NCBI RefSeq assembly: GCF_004379255.2
Contig: NC_056035.1
Location: 19,427,902-19,491,901, forward strand
DNA from: Salvia splendens
Taxonomy: Eukaryota; Streptophyta; Magnoliopsida; Lamiales; Lamiaceae
Reading direction: 5' to 3'
Length of the DNA stretch: 64,000 bases
The notes under the pieces are model-generated. The model had not been told where the DNA came from and did no database searches. It worked only from the letters and a program-made list of their open reading frames with translations. Positions 22,301 to 34,050 of this stretch are shown here, piece by piece; position 1 is the first letter of the stretch, and each line of letters starts with the position of its first letter. Position numbers and translations under genes: made by a program.

Positions 22301-25118
22301 TTCATTGAGAAAAAGATAAATCAATGTCTCCTGAAACAATTAAGTACTTCAGAAGCTAGATCAATATCATACCAAAGTGCTACAGCAGCGGCATATTATT
22401 CCTGATCCCATTTTATAGCCATCTCGCAACTTCTACAAATGCACCAGAATGTTAAAATGCAGAAATAGCACAATAAGACGTTAAAGTTAACATTTATGTG
22501 AACCACCTTTCCATTAGAATAATAAGCAACTTCAGTTCCATCCAGCAATCCATCATTCTCAAAGACCAGCTTGTGCATCCTCTGATCCCTGGTAAATTGT
22601 ATCAAAGTTGTTTAGCATGTGCAAAGGAAAACAGTAAAAGTGCACAAGTGAAAATCAAAGCTAACTGTACGACTTTTTAGTTATCTTCTTTGAGGAACTT
22701 TTTGAGTTCCCAGAAAGGGGAGGAGATGCAATTTTTGAGGACAGTGATGCAGTACTTGACAACCTGCAAGACCAAAAAAAAACTAAATTAACACCATTTA
22801 CTAAATTTCATATCAAATACATCAACTAATAGCTATATGCACCAACTTCTTTAGTATCTTTCTCGTAGTCTTGTTCCTCAGTAAGCCACGAGAGGAAGTA
22901 CTGCCGTTTGAAGTTGGATCAGATAATGATTTGGAATATGTCATGATAGCACTTCCAGGAGACTTTAACGAAGAAGCTGATAGTGACAGCCTGAGTGTGC
23001 CAAACAACACAAGGAAATACTTATAGGAAACTTTTTCTAGAACATAACAATTAATGAGCACAAAATTTTCCCATGATAGAGAGAACAAGAAAAGCCTAAG
23101 AGCCACACATCTTAGTCATCTTTACTTGGCCTTTCTTTTTTGTTGCACCACGCAATGAGGATTTTCCTGATGATTTTGCACAGGCCTTGAGCTCTGAATG
23201 CCTGCAAATGAGCGGACAAATGTCATATCCTTCATTTCTTATCTTTTCAGAAAGTCATACGGGGAAAGACAATCTTAAGCAGTAGAAGTGAAAAAGATGC
23301 AGACTTTGTCATTTTTCTTCCTGGACGACCTCTTTTTAGGGGAGTGGGATGTACTTCACCATTTTCAGAAAGTGATACGCCTAATAATGGCTCCATAGGC
23401 CTGAACGGGAACAAAAAAAAGTTCATCAAGAGGAAAATTTTATAACAAGATCATGAGCAACTTTTGAGCCAGCAAAACTCAACAATCACTCCAGAGTTTT
23501 CAACAGTTTATTAAGAATAGCGATGAGTATATTTCACAGAGTCAACATTGAATTTTCGAGGGAGAAATGTATAAGCAATAATTACTCGTAAGGATATAGC
23601 ACCTTGACTTTACACTTTCTGCATCAAAATCTGAATTCAGAATAACCATGCAAGAATCACAGAGGAGTTCCACCTTTGCAGCAGAGGTCGCAAGAAATGA
23701 CCCTGTAAAAAAGAAAATTAAAGATGTTATTTAGAAGAGATTAAATCAGTAGGTACTAGAAATTAAGCATAACAACTATCATTATGTATGTACACATTTG
23801 AATATGAAAAAATAATATAAAAGAATTAAGAAACCATATTGCTTACCAGAACAATTCCTGCAGATGACAGATTCCTTCACGGGAATAGGGCCTATGAAGT
23901 TTTGTATTGTTTCTTCTAAAGTTTTAACAGATGATTTTCGGCATTCTTTGACCACATCCAGGAGGCTCATCCCATTCTCTAAGCAGATATATTGTGATGC
24001 ACGTCTATATGATTTGCAGGCATGTATCTCAAACTGGCAGGGCGGAACTACCTGGACAATTGAGAGAATCATTCTGGCTTCAGGTGATATGTACAGTATG
24101 CAAAAGGTGAAAATTTTGGATTCACTGCATTGACTACAAAAGAGGACCTCAAGATTACTACCCACCTGTGCTCCCTTGCAGAAACTACAAGAACACAGGA
24201 TCCCAGCATCTTTTATCGTACCACGTAGTGGGAATCCCTGGGAAGATGCTATAATCAGTTGAGTATCCTGAAGAAAGCTTTACATATTGACGGTGCTCAA
24301 CTTCATAAGAAACAATCACATGGGCTGCTAGATTAATATCTTTACTAGCATTCTAACAGTGTCAAAACAATAGAAATATTGGAAATGTGAAGAGAGATTA
24401 TCCCTAATCCTTCAATATGACCATAAACAAGTTAACGCAAATAATGACTGGTTACACCCAGTGTCAAGGATGTCTGACTCATGTAATATGTTGATCTGAA
24501 CGTTATTTATGTATTTTCTTCACATAAATGTTGACTTTTGGGAAACTAAGAGGAATCTTCAAGGGGCTTTAACACCATATCAACATTCCTAAATTAGACT
24601 ACAAAGCCACAAGGACCTTTGCCGTTTTATATACACTAAAAAAGTGGTTTGAAATGCATGATATGGCATTATGACTGTAGCTAAATCAAGTCATTAACCC
24701 AAGTCACTAATCACAACAGATGATATAAACAAGTCACCTTTTGCTCCTTTAACAACTACAATCCTAAATGACATGCTATTGCTTGTGAAGATACAGAGTA
24801 TGCTGTAACAAGCATCTAATGATTAGCTCAGCCAATCCATCTTATCCCCAATCATCAACATTGCAATCTACTCCTCAGAAAATTGCTGCCATAGGATTTT
24901 TTAGTTGAAAACGAAGCACATAGCATACGCAATCGGCCCAAATTGAAATTGAGAGCTGATTCAAGTAACAAACCACATGCAAGATCCAAGTAAGAAACCT
25001 TGGAGAGTTCCGTAACATCTGAAATTTGAAATGATATTTATATGCAGAAGGAATATAAATTGCTGCTCAACTGATTTACACAAAAATGTAACAACGATAC
25101 TGATATTTTTCAAAAGGA

Positions 25119-25185
<67 letters not shown>

Positions 25186-25330
25186 GCAACAACAACAAAA
25201 ACAAAAACGAAGATGCTTTTAACATATCAATTACTTCTCTTGGGAAATAGAGGTCAGATTCCTTCTTTTGTGATGGGCAGAAAGAAGACACTTGAACAAA
25301 GGATCGCTGACATCCTCTTCCTAGTCCCTA

Positions 25331-25371
<41 letters not shown>

Positions 25372-26369
25372 GATCCCTTCCCACCCACAGGCACAAACCA
25401 CCCATATCACTCTTTTCTTGCATCAGGAGTATCAAATTTGCTAGAGCAGATCATAAAAGCTATATAGAATTCCATCCTGACATACCTAATGTCAACAATC
25501 ATTGAGTGATTAGGGAACTTAAATAACACAGACAATTTTATGTGTCTTGACATTCCTAAATAAATAAGCGATGCGGAGAATGAAATGATGCTTACAAATA
25601 GTAAAAAGGACATGTTTATAGACATCCAGAAACAAAAATAGCAGAACAAAAAACAATAAAAAGAAATAGCTAAACCAACACTAAAAACAGCAATTGAAAA
25701 GGAGCCATCTAATATCATAATTAGTCGTGACAGCAGCAATAGTAGCAGTAACAGCACACATAGTATAATCACAGCAAAAGAAGTAATACTAAGAAAAGAC
25801 ATTATGACTGATCTAAATACCCTCTTTCCGCCATTGTAGAAGACTGGGTATCCTTCTAGCAGCCCAGTCTCAAAGAGCTCCCTAACCGTTGTTGGCCGCC
25901 CTTTTATAAGTATTTTCTTGGACATCTTCATCTCCATTTTCCTAGTCTTCGTATTTCCCAACAGCGCCAATTCTTCACTCACCAATCCATCTGCCTCCAA
26001 AATCACCGCGTCCCTCAGATTACCTAAATCCCCATTCTCCATTTCAGAGTCAGCAAGTAAAGAGCGCGTAAACCTCCGTCTCCCCGCTAAAGGAATAGAT
26101 TCCTCTTTCACTTCAATCTCCATCATCTCCCCCTCACTATACCCTCCCAAATTACCCCCAATTTCAACCACATTCAATCCATCACCACCATTAACTGCGA
26201 ATTCATCTTTCAAACGCGCACCATCCTCAATTTTAACTGACACTGCAGGATCTCCCTCAATTTTAGCCGCTCTATCCATACTCCTACTCTTCAACCTCTT
26301 ATTCCTCGTATAAACCGCGAAACCGTTCGCCTCACTCGGCCTCACTCTAGGAACATAGCAGTGATCCAT
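19351..26369 (-). CDS. PHD-finger/GNAT acyltransferase-like chromatin protein
   Basis: I traced 21 exons (minus): 25821-26369, 24166-24237, 23847-24051, 23603-23702, ~23305-23400, ~23109-23201, 22847-22990, 22674-22763, 22507-22588, 22373-22432, 22245-22297, 21984-22150, 21480-21693, 21329-21386, 21198-21254, 20875-21120, 20383-20447, 20203-20259, 20025-20118, 19584-19724, 19351-19506. They total 2799 nt (932 aa). Domains: variable N-terminus; two TPL-binding/Tify-like regions ([16 protein letters not shown]...[10 protein letters not shown] and [12 protein letters not shown]...[11 protein letters not shown]); a C4HC3 PHD finger (LCIICADGG, about 547-590); a second PHD-like finger (about 636-693); a GNAT domain ([20 protein letters not shown]); and an acidic (EA)n(DA)n tail. 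Plant relatives include IDM1-like histone-acetyltransferase or demethylation factors; a nuclear reader/acetyltransferase role is inferred from family. Boundaries of exons 5 and 6 are uncertain because alternative donors exist. Confidence 0.88.
19373..19411 (-). repeat. Coding (GCAGAA/GCAGAT)n microsatellite
   Basis: On the minus strand GAAGCA units followed by GATGCA units encode alternating Glu-Ala and Asp-Ala near the C-terminus of the PHD/GNAT protein. Repeat-length change here would alter the acidic tail without shifting frame, as the unit is 6 bp. Confidence 0.85.
25118..25186. repeat. (ATA)n microsatellite in intron 1 of the PHD/GNAT gene
   Basis: About 22 AAT/ATA units. It lies in the long first intron (24238-25820) and makes a false poly-Leu frame on the minus strand. 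Confidence 0.95.
25332..25368. repeat. (CT)n microsatellite in intron 1 of the PHD/GNAT gene
   Basis: About 18 CT units, less than 200 bp from the ATA tract in the same intron. Confidence 0.9.
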
Positions 26370-27440
26370 ACAACTAGAACGGTTCGATTCGGGTCGGTTC
26401 GGATCTCCTGAACCGGTTCCTGGTTCCGGCTTAATGAACTCACTCGGATGCTCAAATATCCGAACCCGATTCCGGCTTCATTGCCGTTAATCCGCCTCTA
26501 TCCTCAAATCCTCAGAATCTGATGATTCACCAATAGCGAAAACTGCAGCAGCAGAGGGAGAAGACTCAATTCTGATTATGGATCTGCGCGAGCTGGATAA
26601 TTCAGTTGCATGCATAGAAGAGGATTATTATCTGGAGTTTGTTTTCTGTGGGTGTGAAATGAAACTAGAGAGAGAAACCCTATTAAGTGTGTGAGATAGA
26701 AAGATGAAATATTGCAGTGAGAATTTTTTTTTTTACTTTTTTTTGGAAAATCAAAATAGAGTATTAAAATTATTAATGTTATCAGGCTGTAATTGAGTTG
26801 CGTTCCTTGCAGTGCAGTTATTGCTTTTCGGTCACTCTACTTTACTTTTCACTTCGGTTCTATAGATATTTACTCACCGTCAACTATTTGGGAAAATTGA
26901 ATCATCATCTGTCTGCAAATGCAGGTATAAAATTTGAAATAGAAAAAAAAATAGTAGGACTCCAAGAGTATCCATGAAAGATGCTCTCTCGCCACGCCAT
27001 AATTAGCTGTCAAGAGTATCCACAAAGGATGTTTTTTCGCCATATCACAATTCGTTGTCATCTCATCATTCTCCTTTTCATGTATCTACTAATGTGCATT
27101 AATCATTATTTTAATTGTAAAATTAAAAAATGAATAGCCAATATATAGTATGAAATCACATAATAGAAATTAAAAAATTATGACTTAATAGAAAATAAAA
27201 TTTACCTACTAATCATGCTTTTAGATCTTAAAGAGTACTACGTGTAACATGAGGTTGCACACTCGGAGCTCATCCTTGGTTATCTTCAACGTATCATTAG
27301 CTTCTAGTTTGAATATGTTGGACAGTCACACTCATGTTGGTGTTATGAAGAGCCTCGGAAATGCTATATAGAAATGTGTTGGTGTATGATTTTATTAAGT
27401 GTTGGGAGATACGTGAGGTTCTCAATTTCTTGAGAGATTT
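26370..27440. other. Upstream region of the PHD/GNAT gene and intergenic sequence
   Basis: Sequence to about 26700 is probably the 5' untranslated region and promoter of the minus-strand gene. At 26959-27061 two units of about 50 bp (CAAGAGTATCCAYRAARGATG...) are tandemly repeated; they resemble a small MITE end. Nothing else is recognised. Confidence 0.4.
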
Positions 27441-27745
27441 CAGGTAATGCCTATGATCAATTCCATGGTCCGACTGAGAAAGCATTTTCATCCAGCGATG
27501 AGCATCTACTTATGTGTCCAATGTATGCAAATCAGTTGGAAATCTCGGTTGCAACATGTTGCATTATCCACTACTAAATCAGAGTATATAACCATTACAG
27601 AGGTTATGAAGGAGTCTATCTGGTTGAAGGGAGTTTGCTCTTAACTCAATTTTCATAAAGTTGTTCATGTTGTTTACTTTGATAGCCAGTCAGTCATTCA
27701 ATTGTGCAAAAATTCAGTCTTCATGAAGCCGCATTGATCTTGAAA
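27441..27745 (+). pseudogene. Copia RNase H fragment
   Basis: The frame encodes ISWKSRLQHVALSTTKSEY, then EVMKESIWLKGV and, past a stop, YFDSQSVIQLCKNSVF. These are the conserved C-terminal RNase H motifs of Ty1/copia polyproteins. It stops abruptly at about 27735 where a different element begins. Confidence 0.8.
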
Positions 27746-28820
27746 TGCTTGAAAACATTGAAATACAAGAAATGAAAAAAGTTACTGCAAAAGAGGCAAA
27801 GAAGCAAAAAGTTTCACCATGGTCGGATATATGGGATGTTTTCACAAAAGTCTTCGTTGAGGTGGGGAATACTGTTATAAAGGTTCGGAAAGGAAAACGC
27901 AACAGATATGAGAAATTGATTGTGGTACTACACGACAAAGAGGTGAATCATTTTTTTATTAGGTGTTGTGCCAACTTTTGAGTTTGCATTCATTTTGCAC
28001 TTGATGAAGACAATTTTGGGAATCACGAATCAATTATCTTTGGCATTGCAAAGGAAAGATCAAGATATTGTGAATGCCATAGCCTTAGTTGAAGTAGCAA
28101 AACAACATCTACAAGATATGCAGGAGGAAGGATGGGAGCCTCTGATCAATGAAGTATCTATATTTTCTGAGAAAAATGATATTGAAATCTTAGATATGAA
28201 GACATGTCTAAGACTTCTGGTCAACCTCGAAGGAAAGGTGATGTTTTGACAAACTTGAATTATTTCAGGTTTGACATTTTTAATGGTGTGATCGATTGGC
28301 AACTTCAAGAACTCAACAATGGCTTCAATGAGGCTAATACAAATTTGTTTCTATGCGTGTCTTCCTTAAACCCAAAGAGTTCCTTTGCTGCTTTCAACTA
28401 ATCCAAATTGATTGAACATGCTCAACATCCTTTGGAGTTCTCTGAAGTTGATTTTCGGTTGCTTGACAAAGAACTCGAGACTTACATCTACGACATAAGA
28501 TCACATGAAGAGTTCTCAAATCTTGAAAGTATGGGAGATCTTTCTCAAAGGTTAGTTGCTACGGGAAAACATATTGTCTATCCGTTGGATTATTTGCTTG
28601 TGAAGTTGGCGTTGTTCCTACCAGTTGCGACCACATCAGTTGAGAGATATTTTCAGTTATGAACATCGTGAAAAGCCATCTTCGTAGTAAGATGAGAGAC
28701 TCTTCGATGAATGATTGTTTGGTTACTTGTATTCAGAAAGATATATTTTGCAAGATCGATGCTGAAAGGATTTTGAATAGTTTTCAAGTTATGAGACCCC
28801 GTCGGAAACAATTGTAATTG
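27736..28820 (+). pseudogene. Degraded hAT (BED plus TTF/ZMYM1-type) transposase fragments
   Basis: Two pieces lie head to tail. First, SPWSDIWDVFTKVF with downstream KGKRNRY resembles the start of a BED zinc-finger region. Second, from about 27968, ILGITNQLSLALQRKDQDI, WEPLINEVSIFSEKNDIEILD, LFLPVATTSVERYFQ, KSHLRSKMRDSSMNDCLV and ERILNSFQ match TTF-type/ZMYM1-like hAT proteins through the dimerisation domain. Stops and frameshifts (near 28245, 28400 and 28662) break it. The first half of the transposase is absent. Confidence 0.75.
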
Positions 28821-28844
28821 TTTAGTTCATTTGTTCATGTTTAA

Positions 28845-29500
28845 TACTTCCCCCGTCCACGAAAAATAGGACACATTGTGAATGGCACGGGGTTTAATGT
28901 GGCTTCTGATTTTCTGACAGGAAGGGGGGTCCAGACCACTGCCCTTACATATTTTGATCCAATCTCTGCGCCTCGGTACCTGAAGGCGCTAGTTAGGATG
29001 GACCAGCTGGGATATCCTAACTTCCGTTTCCGACGTAGAGATGTGGGTTGATCTAGCTCTTCTGGTGGTTGATTTTGGTCCTTTCTGGTTTCTCCCCTTA
29101 GTGTATTTAGTCATCTTTTTTCCACTTGATAGAATGGAGGATCCCGACTTGTGGGACCTCTACTTTGCATCTTCATGTTCTTGTTTAGATCTTAGTCACT
29201 TTTGGGCTAAGATCATGTTTTTGGAACATTACATTTTGATCGTATTTAAAGGTTGGGGGTCTACCTAAACCCCGTCCACAAATGGCGTTTTTATTAAAAA
29301 AAATTTGTAAAGTAAAAGAGAATAAAAAAAGTAAGAGAAAAGTAGTGTTAGTGAAATGTGCGGTCCATATTATTAGTAAGAGAGAAGGGGAAAAAGTAAG
29401 AGAAAAGTTGTTGAAAACTTTCATTTTTTAAATGTGTTCTGTTTTTCGTGGACAACCAAAAAAGGCAAATGTGCTCTATTTTTCGTTGACGGATAGAGTA
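28845..29500. mobile_element. Stowaway/mariner-like MITE split by a LINE
   Basis: The left end TACTTCCCCCGTCCACGAAAA and right end TTTTTCGTTGACGGATAGAGTA are imperfect inverted repeats. The middle is interrupted by the LINE end at about 28895-29305. A second partial copy of the right end (GTTCTGTTTTTCGTGGAC, near 29437-29454) shows a small internal duplication. Confidence 0.75.
28895..29305 (+). mobile_element. LINE 3' end, severely 5'-truncated
   Basis: Sequence from about 28910 (TTTTCTGACAGGAAGGGGGGTCC) to AAATGGCGTTTTTATTAAAAAAAA matches the minus strand of 14735-15110, including CTCGGTACCTGAAGGCGCTAGTTA and GACCAGCTGGGATATCCTAACTTC. It ends in an A-rich tail, as expected for target-primed reverse transcription. 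It belongs to the same family as the LINE at 14736-16450. Confidence 0.85.
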
Positions 29501-30954
29501 TATTTTATTATCTTCATAAGTTTATGTTTATTCATTTATAGGTATATATTTACATTTTTGCCCCCTCTTGCACAATTTCCTGACCCCCCCTGAGCTACAC
29601 AAGGGAAGAGAATGCTCAACCAAGAAGTGTCAGCGTCACTGACAAATTGGAGATTCAACCAGGAAGCTTTTAGGATTCCACTATGCAAGATGATTATCCT
29701 TTACAAACTTCCTTTCAGGTAAGTTGAGCGAGACGATTTCAAGAAATTTATAATAGAAGTTTGTCCACGGTTCAAGATCCCAAGTAGATATACTATTCGT
29801 GCAGACTGTGTGAAGATGTTTGTGGAGAAAAAGGAACATGTCATGGTCTTTTTCAGCTCTAGAGAAATCGGGAGAGTGTCAATTACTACAGATTGTTGGA
29901 CGTCAATCAATAACACAAACTTTATTTGTGTTATGGTGCATTGCGTCGACAAAGATTAGGAATTGCACAAGATGTTAATCAACTTCTCTAAAGTCTATAG
30001 TCATAAAGGGAAGGATCTTGGAGATATGGGAGTTACAAAAACTTATGTGTTGCACCTTGGACAATGCAACTTCAAACGATGTAGCGATTAGGCATTTGAA
30101 GTAAAAGCTTCTTGATAAGGATATGATTTCAGCAGGTGAAGAATATCTCCACATGAGATGTGTTGCACACATCATTAACCTAGTCGTGTATGAAGGATTG
30201 ACTGATAGAGGAATTTCTATCAGATGACTAAGAGAAGTTGTAAGATGGATAAATGGTTTACCTGCTCGATCTGATTCATTTAAGGATAACACATTGTCGC
30301 TTAAGGTGAATACATCCAAGTTTCTATATTTGGATGTGCCGACTAGATGGAACTCCATATACTTAATGCTAGAGGCGACAATATCGTATAAACAAGTGAT
30401 GAAGGGATTTGAGTTAGTTAACTCAGATTTTTATCGTGATTTGAAGCCGAGAAGCACAACAAACAACCTCTTGGTATGACCAAAGAAGAAGATTGGATTG
30501 AAGTGAAGAAGATGTGCGGCTACCTTGAGAAGTTCTATGATCTCACTGTTGAAGTATTTGGCAGCAAATATGTCACGACACACATCTTTTTTATTGAAAT
30601 GTGTGATCTCTTCACAATCATCTGTTGGTTAGAGAGTTAAGAAGATAATGATTTAAAAAAACATAGCAAAGAAGATAAAGGAGAAACTTAGAAAATATTG
30701 GCTAGAGGAAACTGAATTGAACCCGAACATGAACAAGATCATTTACATTGTTGCAATCTTGGATCCTCGGCAAAAGATGAAACACATGTTGACTTGTTTG
30801 AAGTTTGTGTATGGTGATTATCGTGCGAGTCAACTGGTAGAAGATATAAATGACTCATTATTGTGCTCAACTGTCAAACACAAGGTATGTTCTTGTAATT
30901 TCTGAGCTTTGAACTTGAATTCTTTCGTTTAATGACTTTGTTGTTGATATGTAT

Positions 30955-31494
30955 TGGTAGTTTGGATATGAGTTTGATTAAGTAATGTGAATTAGAAGAG
31001 TGAGTGTGACTTATGTGGAGAAAATAAAATACAAACAGGGGAAGGGGGTTTTTTTACAATTTAAAAAATAATAATAATAAAAACTATTTTTTTTGTATAA
31101 AAACAAATTTAAAATAAAAAAACAAAGATTAAAACAAAGAAAAAAAAGAATTAAGGCGATTATTAGCTTCAGCTCTACGGAGAAGGAAAAAAAACTACAC
31201 TAGAAACTAAAAAAACAAAAACAAAAGCCAAGAGGGCTATCATCATTGAACTTTATATCTCACCCACGCTCTACGGAGTATATCAAGTGTTGTAGTAGAT
31301 GATTGTATCTTGTACCGGAGCGTAGAGTAATCCATTGTTGTGATTCGTAATCTCCTTAAATAGCAACCTTGCAAAACAAAAGAAAAATAATTAAAATAAA
31401 CTATAAAAAATATTACACTCTAAATTAGTATTATCAACCGTTTTACAATATCATCTTAAAGCAATAATATTCCCCGGCAACGACGCCAAAAACT
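30955..31494 (-). mobile_element. Remnant interior of the TAT-like LTR element
   Basis: AT-rich sequence with A-runs lies between the hAT part and the PBS at 31471-31490. On the minus strand it is the beginning of the element's interior. No coding domain and no second LTR are visible, so the element is truncated. Where hAT sequence stops (30960-31040) is unclear. Confidence 0.5.
31471..31490 (-). other. Primer-binding site, tRNA-Asp type
   Basis: The minus strand reads TTTGGCGTCGTTGCCGGGGA, the type of PBS used by Athila and TAT retrotransposons. It lies 4 bp inside the LTR edge at 31495. Confidence 0.8.
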
Positions 31495-31610
31495 TGATGC
31501 ACTATTTATTAGCACTAAAAATACCTGCAAGTTTACAGAGTAAATCTAGTATAGCTAAAGATCACTACCGAGATATCGAACACAGGGAATAAGATGCAAC
31601 GGCTATCATA

Positions 31611-31837
31611 TACTCCCTCCGTCCCACAAGAATATGCATTCTTTCCTTTTTAGTCCGTCCCACAAGAATATGCACTTTCCAATTTTGAAAACTCTTTTCA
31701 CTCTAATGAGGTGGGGCTCATTCTCTACTAACAATACTTTAATTACTTTTTCTCTCTACCTCTCTCTTACTTTCCTAATTTTGCATTAAAACCCATACCG
31801 AGCCCAAAGTGCATATTCTTTGGGGACAGAGGGAATA
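31611..31837. mobile_element. Stowaway/mariner-like MITE inside LTR A
   Basis: Ends TACTCCCTCCGTCCCACAAG and CTTTGGGGACAGAGGGAATA. The left end is partly duplicated: CCGTCCCACAAGAATATGCA occurs twice within 60 bp. Confidence 0.85.
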
Positions 31838-32561
31838 CTATTTAGAGACACGGAGTTTTGGGTTTGATTGATTAAACAAAAGAAAAATATAAACAAATAA
31901 AAGAAAGTATAAAAATAAAATAATACAAAGCAGACTAAAGAATGTAGAGTTTTAGGATCCAACTACTACGACCTAGTGATGATTAATCTCACAGAACCTT
32001 TACCTATGTGTCTCTAGGATTATTAGGAAAGTCGCGATTCTAGGATAAGCCCTCTCTCGAGTGCACATACCCAGTAGATTAGACTCTAACTATCAAAGTC
32101 TCCATCCAATAGATTAGATTCTAACTCCTTGAGTTCCAAAGACTCAAGCCCTCACAAAGGATCCCCTCTCTCGAGTGCAGATAAACCTATGTGTTGTACT
32201 CGTTCCTTTTACCACGTAAAACTAGCTATCTCTCGATTAATCTAGTTAAACGGACATAATTCTAAAGTTGGTCAGACAAAATAACAATAAAAGTACAAGA
32301 ACAAGCAAAACAATCACAAGAGCTAGGAAAATGTTCAATTCAATAAATCAAAAAACGTTCATAATAATTTTCACCCAAAAATCTACAAATGATGTTTAAC
32401 TACTTATAGACAAGTAGTAAAATCAATAAAAGTACGAGACATAAAAGAAATTGATAAAACCCAAGGTTGAATCTTCAATCTTCAGTCTTCTCTTGCCTGG
32501 ATCTGCAGAGCTCCGCTCCAATGGAAGATAGAGGAATTTAAGTGTGGAAGATAAGATGGAA

Positions 32562-33884
32562 TGATGTATAGAGAGTTAGCACTATAAATACCTGCAAGTA
32601 TACAGAGTAGGAATAGTATAGCTAAATGTTAGTACCGAATATCGATCACGGGGAAAACAAACACAGACTGACTATCCTCTACTAAAACTCAATTACTATT
32701 TGGAAAACCGAAAGATTTGAAGATTTTTGAAAACAAAGAACAATTGAAAGCAAGTAAAGAACTAATTGCAAATAATCACGGAGACAAAAGTATAGAGATG
32801 ATGGAATTCCAGGGATGTGCGTTTACAGTTATGGTTATACAAATTCCAACTACAACACCCTAGCACAGTTCTTACTTTGATAGAACAAGTCACCTAGCTT
32901 ATGCTCATGCAATGCAAACTTTGATTACAAACATTAGGGTTGTCAATCATAAATACATAACTCCTAAAAGCTCCTAAGGCCATTGAAAAGTCTTCACTCT
33001 CAATTAACAGTGTCGTTTTAAAGGAAACTAATTGTAGTGTCTACTAAGTGGATCTAACTCGCCAACCTCCTCTCACAATTATGTAGCAAGTTATATTCAC
33101 TCAAACGTGAAGCATTATCCAATTACTCAGGGAAGAAACAAAGTAAGAACAAAACGGATATTAAATAGAAAACGGAATTGTATAACCAAAGTCGTTACTA
33201 ACACATCCCTAGAATCCTATGAGTTTAGTTACACATGATAAAATAAACTAAAAACATAGATTGTAGGGAAGACAATGAAATCATAAGGACTAAAGCAAAT
33301 AAAACTCAAAGGTAGAATCCTTATAGCCTTGATGAACTCTTGAATCCTTCTCCAACCCCTTGCACAATGAAGTACTCTAACTTTTAAGCTCTGCAAATAT
33401 TTGGCAAAGAGAATAACGTAGGGCAAATCTGCTCGCCGCTTTTTCCCAGGGGGCCGCTGCACCTTGGCCAGCGGTTGCTGTGGGTTGGTCCGAGGCTTCT
33501 GTCTCTTGGCCAGCAGTCACTGGCAATTATCCCGTAACTCTCTGGACTCTTTGTAGCGGTCACCACGCATTCTCCAGCGGTCGTTGGGCGTGTCCTTTCT
33601 TCCATGCACAACTTTCTCGGAGCGGGCCGCTACTGACTTAGCGGTCGTTGGGCGCCAGCGGTCGTCGGCTATGTTGCAGTGGACCCCTGGACATGCAGAA
33701 CAACTCCAAATTTCCAACTTCGCATTTTGACTCCCTTTTTAGGCTCAAATATGCACATTTCTCACAAAATATGTCAAAATACCAAAACAGACAAAATATG
33801 CAAATAATGAACATGTAGTGCAACTTTAACATTCAAAACGGACCAAATAGTGGCCTTAAAACAGTGCAAAAATTGAGCGTATCA
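32562..33884 (-). repeat. Second TAT-like LTR (LTR B), probably a solo LTR inside LTR A
   Basis: On the minus strand it begins TGATACGCTCAATTTTTGC (33884) and ends near 32562. Its end region (AGCACTATAAATACCTGCAAGT) is a diverged match to the end of LTR A (AGCACTAAAAATACCTGCAAGT, 31510). LTR A sequence lies on both sides. No exact target duplication is seen (TGGAA on the left, GAAGG on the right). Nested solo LTR is the simplest reading. Confidence 0.65.
33443..33685. repeat. GC-rich short repeats AGCGGTCGTTGGGCG within LTR B
   Basis: The motif AGCGGTCGTTGGGCG and shorter forms (CAGCGGT, AGCGGTC) recur at least five times in about 240 bp of otherwise AT-rich LTR, possibly promoter-proximal repeats. 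Confidence 0.6.
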
Positions 33885-33886
33885 GA

Positions 33887-34050
33887 AGGATTGGAGGCTC
33901 CAAGATCGAGGGATGGAAGAAGGTGTAGAGATGGAGAATGATTGGAGGTGGAGAAGGATTGGAGGCTCTGAGATCGAGGGATGGAAGAAGGTATAGAGAT
34001 GGAGAAGGATTGGAGGTGGACAAGGATTGAAGGCTCTGAGATGAAGAAGA
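33887..34050. repeat. 68-bp minisatellite, about 2.4 copies, in LTR A
   Basis: Units start AGGATTGGAGGCTC at 33887 and 33955 and AGGATTGAAGGCTC at 34023. The boundary of LTR B coincides with the start of the first unit. Confidence 0.85.

Noticed and set aside
25076..25291. Poly-Leu reading frame resembling a signal peptide
   Set aside because: It is the ATA microsatellite inside intron 1 of the PHD/GNAT gene.
33517..33832. Cys/Trp-containing frames in LTR B suggestive of a small secreted protein
   Set aside because: They lie within LTR sequence, overlap in several frames, and their residues come from the GC-rich AGCGGTC repeats.
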